Shown: positions 14,101 through 24,985 of the stretch, one piece after another | Numbering within the stretch: the stretch's first letter is position 1 | Layout of the letters: each line of letters starts with the position of its first letter | Origin: Hetaerina americana | Lineage: Eukaryota; Arthropoda; Insecta; Odonata; Calopterygidae | Length of the DNA: 64,000 bases | Reading direction: 5' to 3' | Assembly: GCA_022747635.1 (NCBI GenBank) | Contig: JAKTNV010000024.1 | Coordinates: 7,779,303-7,843,302 of the forward strand | Program-made: the position numbers and the translations under genes | Notes under the pieces: generated by a model | Told to the model about the DNA's origin: nothing | Databases searched by the model: none | What the model saw: only the letters and a program-made list of their open reading frames with translations

Positions 14101-17100
14101 CAAGATTGAGCAAATCAAAAGTGAAAACAATGCTCATTGTCTTTTTAGACAGTAAAGGAATGGTCCATAAGGAGTTTGTTCCTTGTGGACAGACTTTCAA
14201 AGTCTGAAAATTTCTTCAAAGAAATGTCATTCGTGGCCCATTTGATATAGTTGTTGTGTTAGTTATCTATGTATTCATTTTGTATTACAATCATTCATGC
14301 CTTCAAATTTCTCTGTAACCGAAGAGTAAAATTACTCTCGTTGAGCCGATAATTTCGTCTTTAAAACTTAAAAAGTGAGTTTTCCTTTTCACGTAGTCTT
14401 GTAGGAAAAACGTAATCGAGATTTAAAAAAATTGGATTGCGGCATACCAACCTTGCTTGGAGAATGTTCTGCTACTGGACGAAGAATACTAGGTAAACAT
14501 AACAGTTTCAGGTTTAACTTTGTCGAATTCCTTCATGATGAGGGTAAAAATGGATGGGAGGGTAACATGGAAATGTAAAGTTTCTTTTTTATCCTCATGA
14601 CGAATACTAGTTTCAAATCCGGGTGTTGGCTTTGAACACTTTCAAAAAATTAAGGGTTTTCAGGATTTTTATGATTGTTATGGCATCACTGGTAGGAAAG
14701 GAAAACAACTGGTCCACCATTCTCGAGGGGTGCTCAGATTTCACGACTGTGGTGTTTATTGGAAGCTAAGCTTGCAGTAAAACTCACGGTGTTTGCCCTA
14801 ACCTATCTACCATGCTTCAATTTGTTGACTATGATTACTTGGTTCCTCTTGCGATTTTCGTATGTAGACGAAATATCATATAAGGATATCAGCATATACG
14901 TCTGGACGGGTCAATTTTTCACGCGGGAGCATTTGAGGATTTGCCAAGGGTCATTGGTCACACCACTCCCATCCACTTTCGGACGTTAGCCTACACCAAG
15001 AGTCGTTGCGGTATTTATTGATTCCTTAGCGCTTTGATTGCTTTTCGTCATCGACAGCGGGATTTTATTTTTTTGCGCGTCGTCCTTTAAATTAGTGAGG
15101 AAACACGACAGGTGGAGGTTGGAGATAGACGACGATAAAGATTGAATCTTCAGTTTTTCGATGCGAAATTATCCTTTTGTGGTCTTTGTTATGAAATAAG
15201 ATTTTAGGGCACATTTCCTGAATCTTCTGTGCCACGCGTACCTTCCAGCGACCGTGTCGGTCATTCTTGTTGAGCTCGGGAACGGCATGCGTTTATTTAA
15301 TGTACGTGGAAATTTTTTTCTAATGAAATTAGCACAATTTGCGCCAAGCCGGCGAGGGAGGGTGGAAATAGGATTGCCATTCATGTTGGACGGAATGAAG
15401 TAAGTAAGTATGCGTAATTGAAGGGTGTAGTATCGGATGTCTGGTTGTGTCTTTGCTAGAAGAGGCAAGTAAATATATCGTTTTGCCGTTGTATAGGCTG
15501 TGCCCATCGAAAACCTACCTCAATCGGCAGTTTACCAATTATAAAAATTAAAGAAAATGAGCAGAACACGTCTGGATCCCCAGTTCCTTTTTTGGTGTGT
15601 GCAGGACAATTAGGATACCACTTTAAAGTGGGGCAGATTTTTAATGCTCGATATATGAAGAAGTTTTCTTTTAGTTTCACAATGTGGTTTACAATGTGTG
15701 TCTTTGCGTGCCCTAATAGGTTTTCATGAAAATTCGGCGCTATCTACATTATTATTCGGATAAATATACGCGGACGAAATTCAAAAACTTCGTCGTCAGT
15801 GCTTCAAAACAGCCCCGAGGGTTTATTCCAGATAATATACAGATTATCTGCTGAAATAAGCCTCAGCTAAGAGAAGAAATAAGTTTATATTTTTGTAACA
15901 TGTGCAATCTCTTTTGTTACCTCTTTAGTGAGCTCCCGTCAGTCATATATCGGTCGTCTGAAAGGCCATGTGCTCTTAATTTTTCTCTTGCGTGTTGAAT
16001 ATTGAGAGTAATCTAGTAACGACGTTAATCCCCGGCCCCATAATACTCGATGTTAATACAGATTAATCGATCAGTGTATTTTCGTTGGCTTGAAGTAGTT
16101 AAGGTTTTTTTGGTCTATTATCAATCTTTCTTTTCTTCACATCCTAAATGAGGATGGTTTCAAATTTATAGCATTCCTTAAAATTGGTTCAATTTTCCCT
16201 CAGTTATACGGCTATTGTCCATCACATTGTTCTTGGGAATGATAATTGAGGTGGTTTCCCGTTGCCTTCCTCAATAGTGTTTTTAACGTGACACCATCAC
16301 TTACTGGCCGCCCCACTGGGGTCAGACGCCATTGCAGCCGCCTCACTGAGGAACAGACGCTGCGTGGACGGGATGTTGGACGGGATGAAGGGAGGAAGAA
16401 AATACTCAGAGATGAAGAGGGACCTGATATAGAGTAGGAGGATGGATTTTGTGTTTTGTTAGGAGTAATAAAATATTTGTTTGGTAGTTGTGTCCATCCA
16501 AAAACCTACCTTAACCGGTAGATTACCTTAAAAAAAAATACGGCTATTAAGATTTGATTTAAGGTGTTGAGGTGTCTGAAGCATTGTCGAGTTGTGAATG
16601 TGACGGCGCGGGAACTAGTGGCGTAACCCTTCCTTCAGTTATCAGAAGTTGTCGTACCTACGAGAAGGTAATACGTATTGGTGCTAGGGGTTTTTCGCTT
16701 GTTGTTATAGAATACTGGCTTGAGTTATTTCTCCGTAATGACCATATGTTATTCATTCACAAAAGGTTTTTTCCATCACTGATGTAAAAGGCGCTAGCTT
16801 TTTGCTTCGTACGATTTGTTCGATTTAATAATTTAACTTTTGGTGTTTTCCGTCCTTGGGTTATTTTAAATATGAACTTTGCATTTCCCCACTCTAGTTT
16901 TGGTTGCCCATTTAGATCATGCGGGACCAATCGTCACTTTCCACCATGATGTTAACCCTGTTATCCTATAAACATTGGCCTTTGCGTTTGTTTTCCCGGA
17001 AGGCTTTACGATGTCTGTTTTGGAGGAACTTTGCCGATGGAGACCTACTCAAATTACTTCGCTTGTATTGGGCGTTCGCTTTGTAATCACTGGAAATGGC

Positions 17101-19240
17101 GCCTGCTGGGTGATGTTTGTCTAAGGCTAGTTGATGTTGTTAGGGGAAGTTGATCGAATTTTTGGCGCGCAAATGTCACGGGCATGACTCTTGCCTTGAG
17201 TTCGGCTAATGAACGGGCGACTTTGCATTGTCTTTTATTTTAATCAAAACATAATATAGTGCCCCTGCTCTCTTTCTGCGAGTACTAAATTTTGCTAATT
17301 CTGATTAATCGGTTTACTCGTTCAACAGTCGTTTTTGTTTTTATTTTGTCGAACATGATGGTTGCAGTTTTTCAGTTTTGCTTCTGCGAAATGTCGATCA
17401 ATTTATTTGAATTCTGGGTTTTGATCACGAATAAAGCTTATGAAACACTATGAGAGTATATTTATTCCTTAGGCATTGACAGAATGTTTACTTAAAACTT
17501 TGAAAGCTTGTAAAATAAGTAAGATAGATTGATAAGCGTTTTGTTTGCGGCTTGGGTCAGTAGAAAAGCATGTTTTGAGTCGTTATGTTAGTCTGATCTA
17601 CAAATCTGCATTCCCATTAGCGTTATCGACAAAGCTTTCTTGAGTATTTGAAGAGGAACTTAGAAGAAACATGGTTGCTAATTTGATGTGTGAATTGGTA
17701 TCATAGTCATCTATCCTTATTTCGTGTGCTCGAACGTTTGTGCTTATCTTGAAACAGCTTTTTATCAGGAAATATCCTTCATATCTTTCGGGGGCGGTAT
17801 TATCTCTCTCTTTAAGTCATTTTTAGCGTTAAATACGTGGTAAGCATCAAAAGTGTAGCGTGACTTTCTGTCAGGATCTGAGATACTATTAAACGCCCAG
17901 TTTATTTAGTTTCAGGATGAACCCTCTAATAAGGAGTTAACCGAAAGATGTTCAAGCAAAATTACTTTGTTGCGCTAAGGAAGTTTAACAGGGCACAATA
18001 AAATACAAGCAATCGACGTCGCTGACGAAATTGACTTCTAAAGATTGCATTTCATTTCCTACAAAGAAATCGTAACTTTGATGCTATTAGAGATCATTCC
18101 CGTCAAGTTGACGAATCGAACGGCTAACCTCACATCTTTTGTCACTCACTCAAGCTGAACAATATTTCAGTCTCTCTGCTTTTGTAGCATTATTTTCAAT
18201 TGTACATTCAAAATATTCGAAAACACATGCTTATGTCTTTGTAATTGGTCACGTCTCTCGTGACATCCGGGCGAGTGTTATCATAGGCTAACTTAACGCT
18301 GTAACTCTTTCGTGCTCTAATATTATGATTTTTCGTGTAACAGGACAGTACTTCCTTGTGGGATAATTGTGTGATGTACTTCCTGCGTTCAGTAAATATC
18401 ATAAGAATTCAATATTGTACCTGGATAATTACGAGGGAACGTTGAAGGATATTTTAAGTTTAGGTTTTTTAATGATTGGTATGTGTTGTGTACATTTTAG
18501 AGGAATTTTTATTTGTTTTAACAATTCAGCGTTATTTCCGGAAATAACGATAAAAGGGAATGGTAACCAGGATCAAACTAGCCTAAGGGCTATTTTCCAA
18601 TTTATTAAATTTTGAATTATTGTACAGTCTCCTCGTCGTTCAAGCGTTTTTTGGGTCTTGACAGTGTAAGTACTGCCAACATTGGTACGAATACGGGTTT
18701 CCCGGAATTTATTACTTAGCTATTAAGTAAAATGTACTCATGTTGCTATGATTAATTAGTTTTAATTGTTGTCTATTAAGTCTACCATTAAAATAAAAAG
18801 ATAGAACATGTCAATATTCGCACATATTATCCCGATCATGGTTTCAGCACAGCTGTTTTGCTATCAATGATCGTGAAAACGACACTGCGTTGAAACCATA
18901 GCCGTTGTATTAAACGAGTTTTGAAGATGGAGTTGTTATATCTTTTTATTCTAAAAGAAATGAAGTATTTTCACCGAAACACCATGCTAGTCAAGTCTTA
19001 AGTTATGCATATATCACGTACTGTAAATTTCAATTCCTACAGCGTCTTTGATGTATGTTATCTAGTTGTCTATTTTTGCCGCGTTAAAAGTGCCTTTTTT
19101 GGGAATACCTTTCACAAATAAAGTTCTAAATATTTTTCAGGTGGAGGAAATACGGGAGATGATAGACAAGATTCAAGCAAATGTCGAAGAGGTCAAGAAA
19201 AAACACAGCGCCATCCTCTCAGCTCCACAAACTGATGAAA
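2114..19240 (+). CDS. Syx1A: Syntaxin 1A, exons 1-3 (5' part; gene continues beyond the window)
   Basis: Syntaxin 1A is the plasma-membrane Qa-SNARE that pairs with SNAP-25 and synaptobrevin in synaptic vesicle fusion. Coding exons are 2114-2146, 2916-3005 and 19141-19240, giving residues 1-74 plus one base of codon 75. The start [11 protein letters not shown] is the N-peptide that contacts Munc18/ROP. An acidic linker ([11 protein letters not shown]) follows, then the start of the Habc domain, [20 protein letters not shown], ending [12 protein letters not shown]. This agrees closely with the Drosophila protein, about 290 residues long. All junctions are GT-AG and keep frame; the last exon ends in phase 1, consistent with a Lys codon next. 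The rest of Habc, the SNARE motif and the membrane anchor are not in the window. No frame break is seen. Confidence 0.97.
2147..2915 (+). other. Syx1A intron 1
   Basis: A 769-bp GT-AG intron. Its first ~80 bp are still CpG-rich like the promoter, after which it is AT-rich. A short GC-rich patch lies near 2830-2850. No repeat or gene is recognised in it. Confidence 0.85.
2916..3005 (+). CDS. Syx1A: Syx1A coding exon 2
   Basis: Thirty codons run from AQSDDDD to MDEFFAE: the acidic linker and the first turns of helix Ha. The acceptor is ATAG with a weak pyrimidine tract; the donor is GTGAGT. Phase 0 at both ends. Confidence 0.96.
3006..8792 (+). other. Syx1A intron 2, first part: AT-rich, CpG-poor DNA
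   Basis: No gene, RNA or recognised transposon was seen. The segment is AT-rich, with only about one CpG per 100 bases by eye. The few open frames are short and resemble no family. See the CpG-boundary finding. Confidence 0.7.
8793..9255 (-). mobile_element. Non-LTR retrotransposon, 3' end (RTE/CR1-like), decayed
   Basis: On the minus strand the translation reads [13 protein letters not shown], a stop, then [14 protein letters not shown] and [15 protein letters not shown], the typical C-terminus of LINE endonuclease-reverse transcriptase proteins. The 3' UTR ends with the motif AACCGGTAGATTACC, followed by an ATT microsatellite tail (8793-8810), so this is a 5'-truncated insertion. Stops and frame changes show it is dead. 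The same 3' end occurs near 15.5 and 16.5 kb. Confidence 0.8.
9256..12349 (+). other. Syx1A intron 2, no recognised feature
   Basis: No gene is seen. The CpG-poor character ends near 10,320, after which CpG is common. An open frame at 10695-11030 on the minus strand resembles no family I know. Confidence 0.6.
12350..12990 (+). pseudogene. Decayed LINE reverse-transcriptase fragment
   Basis: Conceptual reading around 12512-12595 gives [20 protein letters not shown], which fits the LINE signature (V..SVLLP.LLYGSE.W). Upstream, [11 protein letters not shown] resembles the 'YLG..FS.DG..D.EI' block. Downstream, [10 protein letters not shown] (to about 12860) resembles the common LINE C-terminus RPR.TW...V. 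Frames switch and stops intervene, so it is an old broken copy on the plus strand. It ends close to a SINE insertion at 13012. Confidence 0.6.
13001..13330 (-). mobile_element. tRNA-derived SINE, family 1, full-length with target-site duplication
   Basis: The body is 13012-13319 (308 bp), read on the minus strand. It begins with a tRNA-like head whose B box reads GATACGAATCC, continues with the family core (GACGTTAAGC, then CCGACGCCGGGTTTCTC) and ends in an ACTACTACTA tail. The flanks TCTGACATTGT (13001-13011) and TCTGACAATGT (13320-13330) form an 11-bp target-site duplication with one mismatch. Two other copies are near 42.7 and 45.3 kb. Confidence 0.82.
13750..14230 (+). pseudogene. Internally deleted mariner transposon, 5' end plus catalytic-core remnant
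   Basis: A TA dinucleotide is followed from 13750 by CAAGGTGCGTTCCTAAAGTA, typical of a mariner terminal repeat. About 170 bp later a frame reads [16 protein letters not shown], then [20 protein letters not shown], a stop, a frameshift, then [20 protein letters not shown]: the two catalytic blocks (TGDE and FLDSKG) of mariner transposases. The N-terminal helix-turn-helix region is missing and the 3' terminal repeat is not seen, so the copy is doubly truncated and inactive. Confidence 0.85.
14231..15319 (+). other. Syx1A intron 2, no recognised gene
   Basis: No gene is seen. A weak inverted repeat (TCATGATGAGGGTAAAAA near 14532 against TTTTTTATCCTCATGACGA near 14585) could be a MITE remnant, but its ends are not clear. 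Confidence 0.5.
15320..15545 (+). mobile_element. Diverged LINE 3' end (same family as 8.8 kb)
   Basis: The stretch aligns by eye with the 3' end at 8793-9255: GTTGGACGGAATGAAG near 15390 matches GTTGGACGGGATGAAG, and the terminal motif appears as AAAACCTACCTCAATCGGCA, then TTTACC, near 15511-15536, followed by an A-rich tail. It has no intact frame. Confidence 0.6.
16247..16540 (+). mobile_element. Chimeric retroelement: unrelated 5' segment joined to a LINE 3' end
   Basis: From about 16372 the sequence matches the 3' end of the LINE at 8.8 kb (GGACGGGATGAAGGGAGGAA, then the terminal motif and an A-rich tail at 16529-16540). The 125 bp before it (GGTGGTTTCCCGTTGCCTTC onward, with CCCCACTGGGGTCAGACGCC near 16311) has no counterpart in the other copies. 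This may be a SINE using a LINE tail, or a template-switch product. Confidence 0.55.
18530..18549. repeat. 20-bp perfect palindrome centred on TTCCGGAA
   Basis: CGTTATTTCC is followed directly by its reverse complement. The centre TTCCGGAA contains two overlapping ETS cores (CCGGAA), so it could bind an ETS-family factor such as E74. Function inferred. Confidence 0.7.
18838..18899 (+). repeat. Imperfect hairpin of about 62 nt
   Basis: ATGGTTTCAGCACAG near the left end pairs with CACTGCGTTGAAACCAT at the right end; with an inner UUUU/AAAA segment this gives about 20 pairs around a loop of roughly 16 nt. The shape resembles a short microRNA precursor, but no known microRNA seed is claimed. Confidence 0.35.
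19141..19240 (+). CDS. Syx1A: Syx1A coding exon 3
   Basis: Thirty-three codons plus one base run from [10 protein letters not shown] to APQTDE, most of helix Ha and the turn to Hb. The acceptor TATTTTTCAG is strong and the donor GTGAGT follows at 19241. This exon lies 16 kb from exon 2. Confidence 0.97.
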
Positions 19241-20990
19241 GTGAGTGTTTACACCTTCTTTTCCTTGTCTTTCATTAGGAAAGTGTGTTTTGACTCTTTT
19301 ACGCTTTTGGGGTCGTCATTCTGCTGATCCATGCGAATTTTCCGTTCATCCCTTTTCATGGTCCTTGCCGTATCAAGAAGTGTGAAATTCTCAAATATTA
19401 GCGTGGATTCAATACTGTTATTGACCAGTTGCGCCGCTTTGCCGTACATTTTTACCAATCTGCCTATTCTGTTATGTTCTATTCTATTATCCTTTTCAGC
19501 ATTTTGCAAAAGGATACTGATACATTTCCTTCGCTTTTAGTAGATTTATTCCTATTCTTAAAAAAATTTACCTATCTTTCTTCCACAATTGTTAAGCAAG
19601 AAGCCTTGATTTTAGGCGTGTTAGGGTCCGACGTAATGATCGTTTTAATTCGAAGTACTTTATCATTTGAAGTCAAGTATTGGTGTCGTGCGAATTTTCT
19701 CCGCAGTGAAAAATATTGTGTCATATTTTGAGCATCTTGAAGCATCACCAAAGTTGAGCAAAGATATGTGTTTATTCGGCTACAGTGTCCCTGGATGGAA
19801 TAAAAAAAACGACGGATTAATGATCGCGGGCGTTGTTAACTTTGAATTGATTCCCTTAAACTGATCAATTAAATTGTTTAAATGAATGACTAATGTCTAG
19901 GGTCCCTAGTCACCTTTTCTCTATCTCTCCGGACGTTAATTGGGAGATCCTGAGCACGCACAGATCATTTTGTGAGCTTTTTCTGGGAATCATCATCACG
20001 GCTTATCAGTCAGGATTGATTGATAGCATCTTTCCAAACTGTCCTGTTCCCCGCCAATCCCTTCCTTCGCTCCTTGCACCGAAATTTTCCCTATGATTCA
20101 TTCATTTCTGGTCATCGGTAAGCTACCATGCCTCCAAGATATGTCCAGTCAATTCCCCTCTCCTTTTTCTCGTAAATGCCCTGTCCATGGGCTTCTCTCA
20201 TCATCCAGTCTTCAATGTGCTTCTTCATTTGTTATGCTGTTCATTATATTTTCATCATTGTTGTGTAGAATCACATTTCCATCGCCTCCGAACTTCATTT
20301 CTCTGCTACTCCTATCGCTGACTACTCACATCCATAGAAAAAGTCAGGTTCATATATGGATCGTATTGAAAGAATGTTACTCGTGTATTTCTCTCTTTTT
20401 TCTTGCTGTACTTTAACAATGCTGCTTTATTAACTCAAAGGCCGACCATTTTCAATGGAGTAGTTAGGCTCTGGATTCACAAAGATATCGATGGCGCTGT
20501 TGATCTGAGACCGGTCATTATTCAATGGATCTTTTGCTACAAATTCTTTTCTTTCGTTACCGTTCGCGACAATTTCCGCAGGTAACCACCACAGGTGGGC
20601 TATTTCCACGTTGATTGATTTCCACGCTGAAGCCAGAGTATGCCTTCGCCCTCCATTTTCTCTGAAAAATTCCCCGGAATGGGTTTTATTCATGCCCTCG
20701 GGGGGTAGCACAACGCCATCCACGAGCCCGGTAAAGGTAATTGGGGTCAAGGATCGCACGGATTTTAATTGCGTACGTACATAGCGTTTTATTGCATTAT
20801 AGTGTTGATTGAGCATGGAGACGGTCGGCATTTTACGAAGATTAGCTCGCCTTACCTCGTAAATTATTTCGGACCTTTTATTTGCTGTAGTAGTACGCCT
20901 AACGTTATCTCAAACGGCGATCGCGCAGTGAGGAGGCATAAATGGGCGTCGAGATATTTTTCGCAATTGCTTCATTCTGCTTTAAAGTCG
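19241..20990 (+). other. Intron 3, 19.2-21.0 kb: nothing recognised
   Basis: Mixed composition. No transposon protein, SINE or RNA gene was seen. The 133-codon frame at 20430-20831 on the minus strand resembles no family. Confidence 0.5.
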
Positions 20991-21650
20991 TGATAGAAAT
21001 TCAAGCACCGCCGATAGTTTTCCTCTCACGGCGCGTAGGCGTCAGGTCAAAGTCATGAATCGTGTAGAAGGTGGGGTGACTGGCATGTAATTCGCTCAGA
21101 CAAAGCCGATGATTCGTCCGGCCGACGTCACTTATGACACTCAAGCTCCGGCGGGAATTGGCGGACTTGAGATTATCTTCGGAATCCCTTATAAATAAGT
21201 ATAACTCCCGTTCCCTTCCCTCGGACTTCCCGCGTTTCCAGGGGGGATGGGGATATCTTTTGGAGCCTTCGGGAGGCCACCGAGAGGGGCTCGACGAAGG
21301 AAACAGAACTTTTTGGCCTTGTCCACATGACCCGGATACCGGATGCTCCCTTGCGCCCAGACTGCTCGCTAGGAAGCCTCTGCTTCCCTTATTTTCCCGC
21401 CCTCCCTCGCGTCGACTTGTTGCTATGCGATTTCTTCCTCACCACCTCCTTCCACTCCTTTGCGGCGAGTCGGCGTCCCTTACGAGACAGTCCGCCTTCC
21501 GATTCTCTCCCGAGGTCCTCATATTTTTTTCTCTCTCGACCCGACCCTTTTCCCGTCGCACCTCTTACAGTTAAATGTCCAGGTGAGATGGGATACCCAC
21601 CCTCCGACACCCCTTGGTAACGACGGTTGGGGTGATGGTATCGTTTCCCC
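20991..21650 (+). other. CpG-rich, pyrimidine-rich island
   Basis: The segment is dense in CpG and C/T-rich on the plus strand, especially 21340-21570. Open frames on both strands overlap one another and look compositional, not coding. It could be a regulatory island. Confidence 0.45.
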
Positions 21651-24305
21651 ATCTGCCAGCGAAACACAATGCGTTCGACGGGAGTTGGAAGTTGGGATAG
21701 TCTATGTCGGTATCGGAATGGCATCTGTGAGGTTCATTTTAATCTAACCATCTCAAAAATGCCATCCTACTCAGTTGTGAACATAACAGCCAGTTGGAGT
21801 TCATCGATATGATGAAAATTTTCTTTATTCTCCTAATCATTTGCTCAGGATGCCTAGGTTTCTACTATACACCGACGGAGATAAGTATCCCTTTAACACA
21901 AGAGTGCGCAATTTTTTCTAAGCGTCATTGTGAAAATTTCATATCAATAAGATGTCACGACTAATATAATGTCTTATCAGATAAGTATGTTACAATTCAG
22001 CAATTTCAGAGTGTAAAACCCATTCACCTTGACCGGGATATAATATTTTTACGCTATGATATTGTTGCATTGTAATGCACGTTGAGCGGATGACTCAGTT
22101 AAAAGTTACTGTCACGGTATCTTCGTTAGTTTCTTCGAATTTGTCAAATAAGTAAATGTATGTTCCCTCTCGAACTTCTTTTGCTTATCCATGTTGCACA
22201 ACCCAGATATTTATTATTTATAAAGTCAGTGGACATAAGTAGTGTTATGAATAAAAGCAGTAATTATTTTTCTGCTTACCTCTATATAATTCTGTACCAA
22301 TCTATTATTGTTATTGTTATAATAATGTTCTGCTCTAATCTGTTTAATTGAAGAAGAGATTTTAAAGGGGAGACCTTTGTGTGTGCGTTTTTCTGTCTGC
22401 CATCATGGGTATCGAAACTAGCACTGATTGCCATTGACTCATGTTAACTGTTTGACAGAGGGCAAATGGAAATTATGATCCTTGGTCGTTGGTTCTCTTG
22501 CGCTACCCTGTATTCTACCTTGTAAGGCAGTGATGTCTACTCGATGATGTGTTCTTGCCAATCTAGTGCTCGATCACATCTATTTCATTTTGCGGATGTG
22601 ACCAACTTGGCCGGTGGGAATATTGAAGTGTCTTGGTTATCAACCTTTCTAATATAATTAATTGTGTAACTTTGGTGTTTAATTGTTCTTATCAAATTTT
22701 GATGATTAACATGGAAGATATTTAGAGGAATACATATTAAACTGAGCATTTTTTTAAGGAACGGCATTGTACTTGACAAACGAATGTTCATTTGATCGAA
22801 TTCTGCAGTTCCCGAATTTATACTTCATGCTGAAGGTTTATGCTGTGCTTTATGATAATTGGATAATTCTTCTTTCGATTTACACATAACATTAGTCTAC
22901 CTTATCGAATGATAATTACTGATGGGCGGGTGTGTCTGGTAGATAATGATTATGATGTTACTCAAAATATTTATCAGTGCTACTTTTGCTTATCGTTATA
23001 CTATCATTGCTGGGATGTGGAGTCAGTATCGGCGGATTTGCGTCTCCAGTGTGCCAGTTGAAAAATATTACCTTCTGGACAGCAAAACCTTGAAAACCTT
23101 GAGATTTGCAGGACGCTTAACTAAGCGCGCGAAAGAGTAATATCAAGGAGTAATCCTTATCTCAATCCGATAGAAGTTTGACCGCTTAGTGTCAAAGTGG
23201 TTGTTGTGTGTTCAGTGACAGGTATTTCTCCGTTTCCTTTCAAACTTTACAATTTATCTTTGTGTGTACTTAACGGTAAGTAATTGTAAATTCGATTCAA
23301 TTGGAGGAATATGTATTTTCTTAATTAATTCCAAACTCTTCCATAGTAATGTAGTATGTTTTCCATTGAGGTAGATTTTCAGACGCTTCTCTTAAGTTCA
23401 CAATTTGGATAATAGACTGCTCCGAGAATGAAGTATTATGAAAATGGGTTTTCAAAAAAAGTATTTTTGGAAACGCCGCCAGTAATAATCATTTAAATAT
23501 ATATATCATGCAAGAATTTTCTGGTTTTTACAAATTTACCAGGCAGTAAAAATCAAGCCTGCTCGATATAGCACGGTGAGGATTTTAAAATGAAATTTGA
23601 AAATTTTTTAGTTTTCATATATTTACTACAGCATCATTATAAATAAAGGAAACTTGATGGTAAGAATGAAGAAGGAGTAATATTATTTCTTTTTGGCGAA
23701 AGTAATTTATGTGGCTTATTTGAGGAACTGATTTGGAAATTCACTTATTGGACATGAATTTGTCTCGTTTTATCTCTTTGAATTGACATGTTTACCCCCT
23801 CCCGAATTTTCCGTGTTCTACGAGTAACTAGCATTCACTAATATTTCTATGTATCAATTTTAAATGATACGAAATTGATGAGTAACCAAGCTATGTGAAT
23901 TCAGCGATTCGAATGAAGGATACTGAAGATCTATTCAATTTAGAAGCGTTACTCCATTGCTACAAAATTTAGGATGAGAACATCAAATTAGACGATGACT
24001 CAGTTAATTCCCGACCTAGGGAAGCCAGCTAGCTGGTTGATCTTAAGATCATGAGTATCGTATAGGTGTCGAGAATGTGATTTTATATTCTAAAGTTTCC
24101 GTTGGCTACATCAGAGTGGAAGTGATTAGCTTTTCTAAGAAACAATGCGAGAACCATTTTACATTGGCAATTAGTAACAAAATAAAAAAGAGAAGCTGCC
24201 AAACATAAAACTTCGACTTTTCCCTCTCGTTATCTTGGTACAAATAAAAGAGGAACCCTCACTTTTGACAACATATCTCCCATTTGCTGACCTCATATTT
24301 GTCGT
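21651..24305 (+). other. Intron 3, 21.7-24.3 kb: nothing recognised
   Basis: AT-richer intronic DNA without a recognised gene or element. Confidence 0.5.
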
Positions 24306-24355
24306 AGCCTGGTGTCCTAACACAATCCTACCACACATCTTTGCGGCGGCTTGAA
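24306..24355 (+). mobile_element. Jockey-like LINE, 3' terminal scrap
   Basis: GCCTGGTGTCCTAACACAAT and CTTTGCGGCGGCTTGAAGTT match the reverse complement of the 3' UTR of the LINE copies near 36.7 and 42.2 kb. It faces the minus-strand copy starting at about 24433, tail to tail. Confidence 0.55.
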
Positions 24356-24432
24356 GTTAAATTAACTAAGATGAGTTACGCAAATAATGTTCTTGACATC
24401 ACATTATATGTACATTACTTATTAACCTGAAA

Positions 24433-24985
24433 TCCGTGGTTAAGCAGTGAGGCAGGAGGTGATAACACACCGGACTACTTTTGACCTAGATAATTCCCCC
24501 CCCAGTGCGGTCGGACGACGTGATTCTGATTCCTTATCGTTCGTGGGAAAAATGGCATCTTAAATCTATCCGTTCTGCACTTAATCTCTCTAATTTTATT
24601 GAAATAATCTCTCCTGCCGTAGTACTATGGGAGTAATAATACATTTTTAACACCATTGCTAAAGAGGAGACATCCTTCCTATTTATGCTAGCGCTTTAAT
24701 CTTTAATTTAACCATCGCGACTTGAGTGATTCCCAACCTAGTTCCTCTAATTATTTTGTTACGCTGCTCAGTTTGCCATAACAAACGTTTTACAAATATG
24801 CTATAGGTTTCATAGCTCCTCTACACTGCACGCGATCTAAATTTGGCCATCAAAGTAGCCTCATGAGGATCCCATATACTACCACTATTTTCTAAATGAG
24901 GCCTAACCAGTGGATGATAACATTACTCTAACCTTTTCGTCGCATTCCCCCAATACTCTTTTAATAAATCCCAATTTTTTGTTGA
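24433..24985 (-). pseudogene. Jockey-like LINE, 3' truncated fragment
   Basis: Minus-strand sequence collinear with the C-terminal coding end and 3' UTR of the copy at 36655-38080. Shared blocks include the 3' UTR near 24450-24530 (GTGCGGTCGGACGACGTGAT), the MQK..YYYP-type region near 24620, and CTCTTTTAATAAATCCCAAT near 24957. No intact frame; an old 5'-truncated insertion. Confidence 0.7.

Larger units (their letters stand above)
16541..19140 (+). other. Syx1A intron 2, last part
   Basis: No gene or full transposon is recognised. It holds a 20-bp perfect palindrome (18530-18549) and an imperfect hairpin (18838-18899), listed separately. The exon 3 acceptor closes it at 19140. Confidence 0.6.

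Noticed and set aside
15169..15507. 112-codon minus-strand frame
   Set aside because: It is antisense to a diverged LINE 3' end, which explains the sequence better.
20430..20831. 133-codon minus-strand frame
   Set aside because: No similarity to transposon or cellular families recognised; length is compatible with chance over 45 kb of intron.
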